A DNA stretch of 64,000 nucleotides from Paracentrotus lividus (GCA_940671915.1 CALNVZ010000649.1:6374785-6438784), one strand, 5' to 3'; shown: positions 13,192 through 28,120, counted from the first letter of the stretch. The notes: generated from the sequence alone by a model not told the origin. Made by a program: numbers and translations.

Positions 13192-16100
13192 TATACTATG
13201 ATCTTTAAAATGTAATCAGGTATAATTACAAATCAAACAGAAGAATAGGAGAAAGGATTTGTGAAGAAGAAGATTTTTTTTTTCATCATGACCACTACTT
13301 AAGATTATCTTTAAAGCAAATACGAACCAGCAGCCTTGCATTACACCACCTCAAGTCCTCTACTACTCCATTCTGACAAAATTCCTAACCCATTATGCAA
13401 CATTCTGAGACGTGTCATCTTATAATATAGACCCATTTGATTGATAACACATTAATTCACAACTCAATACATTTATACTGCAATAAAACGTTTACCAAAT
13501 GGCAAAACAAGTACTTCACCCCTCAAAACATGTTAGTTCCCCTCTAAAAATAAAATGATAGGCTAGTTCATTCCCTGTTTGTGTAGCAGTAGCTCTATTT
13601 TCACAGTTCAGCTCACTTCCGGTTTTGTCCCCTGATCTACATGAGGAGTGTTCTTTAGAAACTTCTGGGCTGGTCTGGCAGTAGACCAAAAACCTGGCTT
13701 CATCTCTGTACCCTCACAGAGGTTTTTTTGCTTTGCTTGGCTCCAGTGACCACTGCTGGTACATAGACTGAAGCATTATCTTTCTGAATTACTTCCAAAA
13801 TATAAACCTGCTAGAACCCTACGGTCATCACAAAAGAATATGTATGCTGTTCCCTTGGTGTTTCGTTAACGAAATTGCCTTTTATATTTTTCGCAGAAAA
13901 GATACCATAAGAATGTTGTATAGAAGCTGTCAACGATACGGTTGTCGAAGAAACCGCTGAGTTATTTTTGGATTTGTCCTTTCTGTTTGCAGCAAAAATA
14001 CCTGAGTTCCTGCAAAGATATTGAATGTATGGTTAGCTCAGACTAGTTATACCCAAGAACTCAACCTGCAGACTTGGTTTAGACTTCTGATGTGTCTTTA
14101 TTGAAGAAGTCAGGACAATTCAATCTGTATAAAAACAAGTGAAAACATACGAACAATATTAGCAAAGTATGAATAAACAAATACCTGTGTATTGCACTTG
14201 ATTGTGTGTTTGAGAGTTTTGTTATTTTGTACTGTTTAAATAATCAAACAGCTCTAAAATACTTAACTGCATACGAATCAAAAACTGAAAATCAAGATTG
14301 TGTCTGGAACCGAGACAAGTTATCAAAGACTCTCAATCAACCAAACAATGGCTGAACAATTCTAATTACATCAGTGTCTGATATTCAGACTAATATCTGA
14401 AATAACTATCATTGTCTAACCGAAGACTAATATCGAAGACTAATATCGAAGTCTAATCCAAGTCTGCAGGTTGAGTTCTTGGGTATAACTAGTCTGAGCT
14501 AACCATACATTCAATATCTATGGAGCAACGCTCAATCTGAACAACGTAACGATGACAGACGATAAAGCAAAGGACCTGAAGCTGAAGCGAAGAGGAGCCA
14601 AGGCAAGGATGTCAAGGTGGGCAATGAGATGAAGTTCTGATAGAACAGCAACGCCCACAAGTGAGGTACGAGAATCCTTTGTAAATATGAGCAGGCTTAC
14701 AAGGATGTTCAAGATGCACACGACAGTTATTCAGAAACAATAGCTGATGATGCCGCTTTCGAGGAGGAAGAGAAGTGGATAGAGGAATGTCAGGAGACAT
14801 TTCTCAGCCTCAAGCTGACCGCCATTGACTACCAAGTTAAGAAGGATAGTCAAATGTTCCTGAAGAGGAATCTCCCAGTCCCAAAGTTGATAAACAGAAG
14901 ATGAGAAGTCTGACAAGGTAGAGGTAGAATCACATAGTCGACAGAGATGTACCTTTCAGATGGAAAACCAAAATGCCAAATTTAGTGGGAGTGAGAGACT
15001 ATGGTGTCTTCAAGTCAGATTTCATGCATCTGATTGACTCGAGATACACAAAGAGGGATGCCATTACCATTTGCGATCTTGCCTGAGGACGACCTTTAGA
15101 GGTGATAAGAGGCATTGGCACTGACTACGATGAAGCTTGGAGCAGTTAGATGCAATATATGGCGACCCTAGATTGTCGCAGATGCGATAGTGCATGACCT
15201 GGCGCAGTTCCGGCCACTCAAAGACGGAGAAGATGTAGGTTTTGCGAATTAGTCCATCTTGTGAGACGTAGCTATACTACCCTGAAGGATGTTTGCAGAG
15301 AAGCAGACATCAGCAACAGTAACATGATGGCCATGATAGAGCGAAAGATGAGTGCTGACGACAGGAGAGTATGGTTCGACAGCAAAGAAAGGAAAAGAAT
15401 GTCACACTTAAGAATCTAACTTGATTGGCTTAATAGTGAAATGAAAGCAGGATGAGGCGACAGCACCACTCAGAGTACCTCTCGTCATAGACTGTCGTCA
15501 TGTAGCCCAGAATCACGAAAAAAGCCAGACGTGACTGATACTTCAATATCGATGTTGGATATGTAGAAGTAAAGATCATTGGATCGACCAATAGCAGAAG
15601 TTGATTAGTAAAACAGCAGAGGAGAGGCTGAAACTAATACAGCAAAACAATGCCTGTTTTCAGTTGCCTAAAAAAGACAAGCAGAGGACATAGAATGGCA
15701 ACTTGTAAAAGGAGAAGACAGTGCCACGAGAAACGGAATGGAGAAAGATGCAAGTTCTTTCATCATCCACTTCTACACAACAATGAGAATACAACTAATC
15801 AGCAAAGCCAAGTGGATGTGGCAGTTGTTGATTGTGAAAACGGTCTACTTTCAATACTAACCGTAGAATTCCTAGGCAAAGAGGCTTACAAGGAAGGCCA
15901 CAAGAGGAAACTGCTTGATGGATTCTGGATCACAAAATCACCTCATAAGACAGCAGTTAGCGGATGAACTGGAGCTAAAGGAGTTGAAACGACAATTGTC
16001 ATTACAAAGATTGGGGAGCTAAAGAGACGATTAACACCCAAAAGTACAAGGTTCCCATCAGAAGGATCGGAGGATACAACAAGGCAGTAGTGATAACTGC

Positions 16101-19100
16101 AATCGGATCCCTCTCATCAGCGAGGAGGTAGAAACTATCGATGTAGATGAGATGGCAAGAGTTTAGACTGCAGAAAGGAGATCTACAACGAGATAAAGGG
16201 CGGTGACATATTGGTTGGGATCAACCATCCCAGAATGCAAGGTGGAGAAGTAAGAGAGGCAAGAGATTATTGCACAAGGAACTCACCTGTTGGATGGGTA
16301 GTCTATGGAGTAACATCTGATGAAACTGTGCACAGTAAGACAGTGTTGCATGTAAAGTTGACCAAACCGGTGGACCTGACCGACTTCTGGGCCATAGAGG
16401 AGTTAGAGCACAGCACTGTCAGATGTCTCGATGGAGGTCTGACTAAGCTGGAGATCGAAGAAGAGCGGATGATTCGTCTCAGCAAGAAAGAGAGGAAAAC
16501 AGTGGAGATTGCTACCCATGGGGAGAAAGACCCAGATCAGCTTCCAAAAACAGATTCCAGGCAGAGAAGATGCTTGTTGCTGCTGAAAAGAAGTTAAACA
16601 AGAACACTGAACATGCAGAAGCTTACAAGTCTAAGATGAATGAAATGACAGAGATGGGATTCGCTAGAAAGCTCCGGAAAGATGAGGTGGCACAGTATCA
16701 AGGGCCGTGTTCACTACATTAGCCACATGCGGTCATTAAGCCAGATAACAGGAGCACGCCACTGAGGATGTCTTCAACTCATCTGCCGTTTTCAAAGGAC
16801 ATTGTTTGATGAAGTATTGGAAAAAGGACCTGACTTACTCAATAATTTGCCCGGAGTACTCATCAGATTCAGAGAGCATCCGTTGCAATAAGTGCAGATA
16901 TTTCTAAGATGTATACCGCATTCTGATACCTGAGAGAGACCAGCATGTACACAGGTTTCTCTGGAGAGATATGGACCAGGATAAGAACCAGATGAGTACT
17001 GATGAGAGTAATCACGTTTGGAGACAAACCAGCTGCAGCAATGGCACAGATTGGAGTAAGGCTGACAGCAGAGCAAGGCGAGAACAAAGCACCGGAAGCT
17101 GCTGCCATACTCAAGAGAAATATCTACATGGATGACATCTGTGATTCAGTGAGACAGAGGAAGTAGCAAAGCAAAGAATCACAGAAGTAGACGAGCTACT
17201 AAGGAAGGAGGCTTCAAAGTGAAGGTTGGCTCTCAAACAGGCCAATAGATGAAAATAGCAACAAGACAAGATGAAACTCCTGGAAGAGATATCGGAGAGG
17301 AAAGGTCCTTGGTGTCGTGTGGAACCGTCAAGAAGATGAATTTAATACAGGGTCAAACTTGAGATGAGAAGGAGATAGAGACAGAAAAGATGACAAGAGG
17401 AAAATTCTATCAAGGATAGCTAGAATATATGACCCTATCGGTTTCGCTGCACCGATGATCATCAAGGCCAAGATTGGTATCCAGAAACTTTGGCAAGGAG
17501 GTTACGGATGGGATGAATGAACTACGGACCAAGAGGTGGAGAAAACTGTTCAGAGAAATGATCAAGTTGAACGATGTCAGTCTTGAGAGATGTCTGAAAC
17601 CAGAGAATGCACAGCAACCCAATCCTATGTATCTTCGCAGATGCATCGGAAGGTGCTATGGTGCCTGCGGTTATTTGAGATGAAGACTGATAATGATGGA
17701 TATGAAGTACGATTCGTATCAGCTAAAGTCAAAGGTCGCACCTCTAAGGCCTATACTATTCCTCGACTTGAACTTCTCGCGGTGTTATAGCAGCAAGGAT
17801 GTATAGAGCTATCAGTAAAGAGTGAGACTGCAGCCGGAGAAGGTTGTTTTCTTCACAGATAGTATGATAGTGCTCCAGTGGATAAGGTCTTCAGCCAGAT
17901 CTATAAGGCCTTGTATCAAGCAGAGTAGGAGAGATTCAGACTCTTACCAACCCAGCAGACTGGAAGACATCCCAGGAGAGGTGAATGTGGCTGATCAGGT
18001 CTCTAGAGAATAGCAGTAGAAAGAATGACAGATGAGTGGAAAGCGGGACCCAGCTTTCTACAAAAAGGATGAATCAGACTGGCCTACAGATAACAGTTTG
18101 TAGATACCAAAGGAGCAGATCGTGAGAAGAAGAAGGCTCAATCAGTGTTGATGGCGACTGAAGTGTCAGAAGTGATAGACTGTAGCAGAGTGTCCAGTTG
18201 GAAGAAACTGTTACGGGTAACTGCATATGTCTTCAGATTCATTCGTATCCTGAAGGCAAAGATCGAGAAAGGACCGCTAGTAGATGAAGCAGTTACACTG
18301 AGCCCAGCAGAACTAGACAGAGCAGAGATGTACTGGATAAAAACAGCGCAGAAAGCCTATTACTAGAATGGAAAAGGGTGAATTCAAAGTGTTGACCCTT
18401 TCTGGACGATGATGGTGTGATCAGGGTAGGCGGAAGAGTAGACAATCTTGTCACATCTTATGAGTCAAAGCATCCAGCTTTACTACCAGTCAATCATCGA
18501 GTGTCACTGATGATAACCCGGTACATGCATGAGCTAGGACATCAGGAGTGGCTACCACGACCGCCAAGACCCGAAGGAGATTTTGGATTCTGCAAGGTCA
18601 TCGACTAGCGAAAGTCGGTGAAATTCAAATGTGTCACATGCAGAGCTGCAGAGTGTAGGAAGGAGACGCAGATCATGGCCGATCTGCCCAGCTGTAGAGT
18701 GTCACCATGTACACCGCCGTTTCACTACACTTCATGCGACTACTTCGGCCATTTCACGTAAAGGTGGGTCGGAATAAGAAGGCCAAGCACTACGGTATCA
18801 TATTCACCTGTTTGAATACTAGGGCCGTACACCTAGAGATGGCGACAGATTGCTCGACGATGGAATTTCTTCAAGCGCTACGTAGATTCATAGCTATCAG
18901 AGGGCAACCTGCACAGTTCCTTAGCGCACACGGGACGCAATTCGTTGGAGCCGAGCGTGAGCTTCGCGAAATGGTCAAAGGATGGAGCGAGAGAGAGCTA
19001 AAGGATTTCTGTGCAGAGAAACGCGTTGAATGGAAATTTGTGACCCAGGAGCACCGCATCAGAATGGTTGCGCGGAAGCAATGGTAAAGAGTTGTAAATA

Positions 19101-22100
19101 TGCTTTGAAAAGGGCAATCGGTGACCACGAGCTCAACCCTTTGAATTATACACATGTTTCTTGGAAGTTGCTAATTTAATGAATGAGCGACCAATTGGTA
19201 GGGTTAGCAATGATCCAGATGATGGAGTTTACCTTTGCCCTAATGATTTGTTGTTAGGTAGGTCATCGCGTAATGTACCCCGCGGTTCGTTTCGAGAAAC
19301 GGCAAATCCGAGGCATAGGTTTGAGTTCGTACAACGAATCATAGATTCATTTTGGAAGCGTTGGACGCAAGACGTCCTACCACTGTTGGTTCGAGTAGAA
19401 AGTGGAATAGTGAACGAAGGAATGTACGCGTTGGAGATATCGCAATGACAGCGGATAGTAACGCGATTCGCGGTAATTGGACCATAGCGAGAGTGATCCA
19501 AGTGTACCCGGAGCTGACGGAAAAGTGAGAAATGTAAAACTAAAACAGCATCTGGTGAATATCGCAGACCAATCAGCAAATTGGCAATAATTCACCCAGA
19601 AGAAGGTTTTGAAGACTAGACTGTAAAATGAAAAATGAAGAATGAAGAAATACAGAAGACTTAAACATTACAACTTTAAGTAGTCTTCAGTCTCCTCATT
19701 TGGGAGGCGGAGGATGTTTCGTTAACGAAATTGCCTTTTATATTTTTCGCAGAAAAGATACCATAAGATTACGTGTGTCATAGAAGCTTGTCAACGAGTA
19801 CGGTTGTCGAAAGAAACCTGCAGTTATTTTTTGGGATTTGTCCTTTCTGTTTGCAGCAAAAATACCCTGAGTTCCTGCAAAGATATTGAATGTATGGTTA
19901 GCTCAGACTAGTTATACCCCAAGAACTCAACCTGCAGACTTGGATTTAGACTTCTGATGTGTCTTTATTGAAGAAGTCATGGACAATTCAATCTGTATAA
20001 AAACAAGTGAAAACATACGAACAAATATTAGCACAAGTATGAATAAACAAATACCTGTGTATTGCACTTGATTTGTGTGCTTGAGTGTTTTGTTATTTGT
20101 ACTGTTTTAAATAATCAAACAGCTCTAAAATACTTAACTGCATACGAATCAAAAACTGATAATCAAGATTGTGTCTGGAACCGAGACTAAGTTATCAAAG
20201 ACTCTCAATTCAACCAAACAATGGCTGACACAATTCTAATTACATCAGTGTCTGATTTCAAGACTAATATCTGAAATAACTATCATTGTCTACCGAAGAC
20301 TAATATCGAAGACTAATATCGAAGTCTAAATCCAAGTCTGCAGGTTGAGTTCTTGGGGTATAACTAGTCTGAGCTAACCACTTGGTAAAAACAAACAATT
20401 ACGATAAACAAAGATTTGAATACACTGCCCAAGAGTTATGGAATAATATTCCACAAATTGTAAGGAATGCTGAATCGGTCTAAAGATTCAAATCTTCTCT
20501 GAAGACTTATCTTGTTAATTGTTAGACATGGTTTTGATCCTTTCTGCTTTTTCTCTGTCTCTTCCTCTTTTTCAAGAAAGCACATTGAGACCTTTCTCAA
20601 AGGTATATGCACTATATAAGAACTGCTACATTATTATTATAATTATTATTATTAGTAGGATGCACTAGCAATTAGACTTTATTTCTTATGAAGTCACCAT
20701 CTTAGTGTCACGATATTATCGTGATTTGTATCGTTTGTCTTTGTATGATTCAATATTGAAAAGCCAAATCTATATCTCAGATATCAGCTGTCAATAGATA
20801 TCGGCTGCCATTTTAAATTCTATAAACAAAGGACCCCATGAATTAGGACCCTGGAGCAAGAAAACATTGGTGAAGTATTTATTTCCTGTTTTGAAATTAA
20901 AGCTATAATAACAAATGAACACTTACACTTTCCTCTACAAGTGAAGTATAAGATGTCATTTATTTTATATCATTTAAACCGAGTAAAATGTGGACAAAGA
21001 TTAGATAAGAGCCCATAATTTTGGTAGTTGCAATCAACTCAATGGTCTTCGCACTAGTGTATTACTGTCTGTAAAGGGGATAGTTTACAAACGTCAGAAC
21101 TTTTCAAATAAGTCCCCAGAACAGACAGTCCAGTGTAGCAGCACCTATCTACTCACCTTGCGTCCATAGATACTTGTCAATGAATTGCTCACACATAGTA
21201 TCTTCCCATTCAGAACAGTTTTCTGTAGCAGCAATGTCCTTCATGTTGACTTTTTCAGCCAGCTTGTCCATCTGCAATACAAATGAACATAATTAATTTT
21301 AGAGATACATACATTGTACATGTATGTGTGAGCTTTGAGCTGATCTACAAGTGTGTTAATCTAATCTTAACAAAAAGGATAAATAAAAATGGATTGCTCT
21401 TGTTAAATTTTTGGGGATGATACTTTATTTGATTTTGATTTGACAATATCAAATATACAGTTGTTTTTGGTCAGACCAATTAAACCAAAAGGTAATTAGA
21501 CGAACTGGTTGTAGATGAAATGGAATTAGACTAAGTGTAATGAGACAAATAAAGCCCATCACAATTGTTGCAGAAGCAAATGTTGTGTTACCCTTTGGAA
21601 TATGCCATAATTTTTATCCTACCTTTCTGAAGTATCTCAAGAGGTCTGCCAGGGCTGTGTAGGCTAGGGGAGGGATGGCACCAGAATATGACTTCACCTT
21701 GCCATCGGGGAGCTGCCAATGCTTGGTACCCTTGTCGTAATGGACGTAGGTTTCTACTCCAAACTCCTTTATTAAGGCTTGCATCAATGGCTGGGCACTA
21801 TCGCATGGAGGAGAGGAAAAGAAAAGATAGTAAATTTTATCACTGTATAAAATATAAAAACATGTCGTTCAATATAAAATGCTCTAAATTTTATTGTCCA
21901 AAAGAAAGGTGAAAAGATATTCTTTTTAACCCTTTTTTCGTGGGCCTGGGAGCCACTGAGCAGCGCCAGATGGACGTTGTCCTTTTTGTTGAACGCCAAA
22001 CAGGGTAGCAACAACAAATATTTTTTAATGTCTGTTGGTATGAATGATTGGGAATCACATGTTAACATGAATGGGGAGAGGATATGAAAAATTATCAGTA

Positions 22101-25100
22101 GTAAATAGTATCAATGTTTATAACGTGTTATGATGGGGTGGATTGGTGTCATGTGTCGTTCAATATAAGTTATATTGAATGATTGGGAATCCCATGGTAA
22201 CATGAATGGGTCGGTCACTTGCCTGATCATGCTTGTGCATTATAAACATAAAAGGGTATGCGCACAAGTTAATAACAATGAATACATACATGTACGCGCA
22301 ACAACGATAAACGTCATAATGGCTGAGCAGCACAAGAAATATATTAATTGAAATTTATAAATCTTAGGCATATGTCTAAGAAGATATATTGGTCAATTTA
22401 CTACAATAAATATTGCATGTTCCCAAATAGAGCCAAGGTGAAAAAGACAAGGGATAATTTAGTATTTTTATTGCACATACCGTATGTGCAGATGATTTTA
22501 TCTGTTGAGTGCCAAAACGACATTATGTTTATGTGAAACTTACTTGTGAGGGCTTAATTTCATGATTTTTGTGATGATTAAATTAATACAAATAGCCTTA
22601 ATTGACGTGGATTTTTTTTTGTGAGAACTGACTCGCAAAATTCACAAAAGGTCGCAAGGAGTAATGTGATGCACGATTAAAAAAAAACTGCAGAAAACCA
22701 AATGAAAGTATATCATTATTGAATCTTGCTCTTTCTAATATGTCAATGGCAAAGATCAAGGCATATTAGATCAGTAAATGTTCAAAGTAGATGTCCAATT
22801 TTAATGGCGATTGCGCCCTTTTCCAGGGCACACAACAATTCGTACCTTCCAACTCTTGACACCCCTATATCAAAGTGATCCTTCCCATTGGCAGCTTCGA
22901 GCTCAACAGTCTTCAATGAACTGCAAATCCGATCTACAATATAAGGAACAAGACCAATATTAAAGAGAATCTGTGAAGTGGGATGGGTAAACAAGATAGT
23001 AATTGTGAGCTTTTCTTTTATTTAAATGCTACTTAGGAAGAAAATTTCATCATCATTTATTTCTATGTCTAATCATGATCATGTTTGCTTCACACAAAAT
23101 CCATGCAAGTGTTACATGAGAGTCTTGAAGTATATGGAAATGTTTAGAATAAATGTGATTGTAGACAGTTATTAACATTTAACTAATCTACTGTAATCGT
23201 GGAAATATTCGCGGTACATTAATTTTTGCGGATTTTGCTAAGATCGACAGGCGCGAATTTAAAAATGCGCGAATATATAAGAATGTTTTTTAACCATGTA
23301 TTGGGTGCATTCAATTGCTTTCTTAGGAAAATCTAGCGAAAATTCAAGAACCTGTGAACATTCTTTGAGGCCGCTCAATGCGAAAAATTTATCACGCAAA
23401 ATAACAGCGAGTACAGTATTTAGTAATCAATCTGGGATTACTCTAAATAGACTTAATGTCAATTGATCATTCTAATCATCTAATTTGTTGGATTTTCTCA
23501 GAGATTTTTACTGTATAAATAGAGTGTTGGCAAATACAATGCAATGAAAGGTGGTTGTGTACATTACAAGATACACTCATTGCTATTGTTTGAGTGAGCG
23601 TATTACGTAATGCGTTCTTACGGATTGTGAAAGAAATTGTGACTCTTATGGTGGTATCTCACTCCAAGGAAAAGGGTTTGAGACGGTTTTGAAAATTTTG
23701 GTCCCCGCGACGTTTCATGAGTCTTGGGAATCGCACAAAATCGATAATTTTCCAGTCTCAAAACCATCTCAAGGCTCCGCGACATAAAACGAGGATCGGA
23801 GACGTCTCTGCAAAAAGTTTCACAACCGTCTCAAAGTAGTCCCAAATCCGTCTCAAATAGTCTGCGTGAAGTGAGATACAACCATTAAGTTGGCAGCCTG
23901 CTGACTATTCCATGAGTTGAACGAAGTGAGCAAGAATTAACCCTTTGTGTACTAAGCCACATGTAGGCTTCATGAAAAAATAGAGAACCTCCCTTTTGTT
24001 AATCGTTTTCTCTCATTATTGCATTTAAATAAAATACAAGTATAAGAAACCTTGTATAATTCAAATAATTTGTTTCACCTTTTAATGAAAATTGTTTTAG
24101 CAACCATGCTTGACGACCACGATTCATTTCACTTTGTAAAAAAGAAAAAAAAATCACAGACTTCAACTGGTAAACGGGAAAAATTATTTTTTATTTGTCA
24201 TTTCCTTCCTGGACAGTTTATAAATTGATTTTGTTGTTATGTAATTATAAGGGTGTGGATGATGGGGAACCAAGTTTGCTAATATTGTTTACTTTCGAGT
24301 TGCGTACAAGATTAGAGGTAAATAGATTACATGTATGTCCATTTTGAACCTATGTTTAGACTGCCAATTATGTTGTATGTGTTTGTTTGATGTACAGTGT
24401 ATGTAAAGAAGATTGTGATGTAATTGAAAGAGAGAAAAAAAAAATTATTTCCTAAACTCGTGGAATTGCTGATTTTGCAGTTTGAGTGGTTTGTATCCAC
24501 TTGGTCTAACAGCAGTTGGTCCAATTCTCTCTTTTTCTAATACCACATGGCATGGGCTAAACCCATTTGGTCTACTAAAAATTTGGTCTAAGTTTTCCTT
24601 GGTCTAATACATACTTGGTCTAATTCTCACTTAGTCTAATGACTACTTGGTCTAATTGCCACATCGTCTAATAGCCAAATTGCCTAATTGCATTTTGGTC
24701 TAATTCCCAAATAAATATTAGGTCTATTACCAGTTGGTTACCGGAAGTAACCAAATGGTGTTAGACCAAGTGGACATTAGATGAAATGGAAATTAGACAA
24801 AATTGTGAATAGGTGAAGTGGCAATTAGACCAAAAGGTAATCAAGTGAACCGGTTGTAGTCGATATGGATTTAGACCATTTGGGATGAGACCAAACGAGC
24901 ATTGGTCAAAGTGGGTTTAGATAAATTAGCAAATTTACCTTTTGAGTCCTGCAACTTCAGAAACCTCCAATGGCAAGGTATTACTCTATATTTATCACAT
25001 TTAACCCATGTGTAGCTAATGAGTACCAAAGAAACCTATGCTTCAAACAAAAACATATAAATAAATAAAAAAATTAACTAAACTAAACTTAGCTTAACTT

Positions 25101-28089
25101 GAAGCTAAACTAAAACTTAAAATAAAGTTAAAGCTAAAGTAAGCTAAACTTTAACATCCAAATGCATACATGCACATGTACTGACATTATAATTACATAT
25201 TATTTAGTGGGATCTATCATGTTTTGGTACAATAGATTTTGGGAAATATCAAAACAGCATGATAAACTCTTGGCATCCTATTTGGAACTTTGTGATCGAG
25301 TCATCTGTAAAGTCAGGCCTAACTTTTACACAGTGTAGTTTCATAAAATGCACTCTCCGGTAGAACAAGAAGATAATTCCTGAGCCCAGAACTAGGCCCA
25401 TATCGGTGCAAATTTGTTTGTCTTCATTATCTTGGATTTAATTGACATAATTTATCTCTGAATAATAAATAAGGGCTCCAGATAGAAGTATAGAATTTCA
25501 TACTACAAATACGAATCCCTATCGAAAAGGTTATTTGTTTTTTCCTAAAATTCACAAAGCGGGTGACTTTGATATTTTAAATTTGATCCTAATGATATAC
25601 TTTGTGACCCTTGTAGGTTGCAATGAGGATTCGAAAAATTGTGCAATTTGCAATATCCAGGGGCAGATCAAGGATTTTGATATTTTACGAACGGTAATTT
25701 TCTTATAACAATTTCAACATGAATGCTTAATGTGTGATTCTCAAAAAATAGAGGGCGTGTGCACCCCTTGCAACCCTGCCTGGATCCGCCACTGAGATCT
25801 TGAAGTATATTATCTTAGAGATACGTTCAAATTATACACTGATTAAAGCTAGACCGATTATATTGTACTTCCGACCTTGTGTGTATGTAATTAGTTTAAA
25901 CATTGACCTACACTTCGGGCCATTTACCTTGACAAAAACAGATAATTTGCCACATAAGTAGCAAAGTCCTTCTGATAAAATGTCAATGAGATAGATAGAC
26001 TACACTAAACTATTGACTTAAAGAGGTATAGTGTGTTCCAAAGAAGAAAAAAAAACAAACCTAAATTGGTACGGACAAACAATGTATAATAGAATATAAT
26101 ATGAACATAGGACCATTTCATTTTCAAACTATATCTTGTTTAGGAATCTAGACTCTATACACTATACAGCTAATGAAATTGATACTATGTGCAAGCCCAT
26201 CTCCCTGGTGGTGCAAGTATGATTATTTCCTTTTTGACAGGATACCTTATTTAGGAATCCTGACTCTCATAATCTATCTACAGCAAATGAAATTGATACT
26301 ATGTGAAAGTATGAATAATCATTTTTAAATGATACTTTGTTTAGGAATCTGGACTGTCATGATCGATCTACAGCAAATGAATTTAATACTATGTAAAAAT
26401 GTGATCAATTCATTTTAAATGATTCCTTGTTTAAGAATCCAGACGTTCATACAGTAAATGAAATTGATAATATGATTATTTCATTATTTAATTATATCTT
26501 GTTTAGGAATCTAGACTCCCATACATGGTTTACTGTACATGTACATTGTATACCATATCTTTGTGCAAAATTGTAGTTGGTTATTAAAAAAAAAAAGTCA
26601 ATCCCAGTTTCCATCAAAATTCCCAATATTGTTTCCAAAATTAAGTTTAAAACAGAAATCCTTTTGAGTCACGTTGGCTCAAAAACAGTTCTTGAGGCAT
26701 TAATCCAAGATAAACAGGCTAAGTTGCGTTACCTTTTTATTAAATACCCTTTTCCAATTTTCAATGCTCTCTATATTGGCTGAGATTTATTTTTGTACAA
26801 TATACATATCTGTAGGTCATGGAGTGAAGTGTATTATCTATAGGTCATGGGGTATACAATACAAATATGCCTGCCCTGTTGAGGCATATATCTAATGAGG
26901 CTATTGTTCAAATCTTGCAAATTGATATGTGTATTAAATGCAAAGAAGACTAAATTATGTATTTGACAAGAAATAGTGACTCATTTAAGAATTACACATG
27001 TATCTCCTTAGACTACATAGAAAAAATATCAGATGGTGAATTTCATAGTAACAACTAAACTTTCTGGACAAATCAAAATTCTGGTGCTAGTTAACTCAGA
27101 ATCAAAGTAATAGTACCATTATTTGAACACTTCATATTTTCTCTGAGAACTCACTACTATTTCTACTCATCCTTCTTTTTCTTCCCATTTGGCATTTGTT
27201 GGGGGCTACATACAGCAGTGAGATTACCTTCTGCTATAATTGCCACATCACATATGTTAGTTAAGTTTGTATTTAATTTTCTTTTGGTCTAACACCACTT
27301 AGTCAATTCCTAGGCTGTAAGAAACTGGAAATAGACCAATCCTTCATTCAAGAATAAGACCAAAAAGCAATTAAACCAAAACGTAATTAGATGAATAAAG
27401 AACTAGTTGTCATTAGACCGAATGAGACTTAGACCAAGTTTAGGACCAAGAGGAAGTTAGGACAAATTCTTAATACATACCAAATGGCCCGAATTCACAA
27501 AGGTGGTTTCTGCCAAACCCACGGATCCGTGGATTATGTAGATTTTGTGTAATAAATACGCTTAATTTTAGCGCGTACTGTGAGAAAGGTCCAATATGAA
27601 TGCGCGATTTTGTCACAGAGCTCTAAATTTACGCTTGTCGTTATGGTTTTGCTGCTGTTTATTCAAATTAATTTAAATAAACCGTTGACTCAACAGTGGA
27701 CTCATTAATTCAAAACCGTGGGCTCATTATGTCAACACCATAGCAACTGGCGTATATCTCGTGCAAAATGACAAAATCGCGCATTCATATTGGACCTTTT
27801 TCAATGTACGCGCTACAATTAAGCGTAATTATTACATGAATATTCACAAATCCGCGGATCCGTGGGTTTGGTAGAAACCACCTTTGTGAATTCGGGCCAA
27901 TGGGTATGTAGGCTACTAATCAGAGAATTGGACCAACTGCTGTAAGACCAAGTGGATATAAACCACATATATTTACCCGTATCAGGAAAAATATCCTCTG
28001 GACAACTAGTGAACTCCCCCCAGAAATACGGCTGGGGTACGGTGTCACGTTAGGTGGTACGACAGATTACTGGCAGGGGGTAGCTGTCC

Positions 28090-28120
<31 letters not shown>

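Larger units (their letters stand above)
13859..20380 (+). mobile_element. BEL/Pao LTR retrotransposon, full-length but with broken frames
   Basis: Two direct LTRs (647 and 666 bp) begin TGTTTCGTTAAC and end AGCTAACCA. The element is flanked by an exact 5-bp target duplication CTTGG (13854-13858 and 20381-20385). A purine-rich tract precedes the 3' LTR. The internal region has, in order, a gag zinc-knuckle region, protease-linker, reverse transcriptase with YMDD, RNase H, integrase and a C-terminal domain, as in BEL/Pao. Every domain is interrupted by stops and frame changes. Many of these are single-base indels, so the copy may be less damaged than it appears. It sits in an amine oxidase intron, antisense to that gene. 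Confidence 0.93.

Noticed and set aside
14520-14538. tRNA primer-binding site starting TGGAGCAACG
   Set aside because: It is 14 bases from the LTR end and does not match a tRNA acceptor and T-arm that I recognise.
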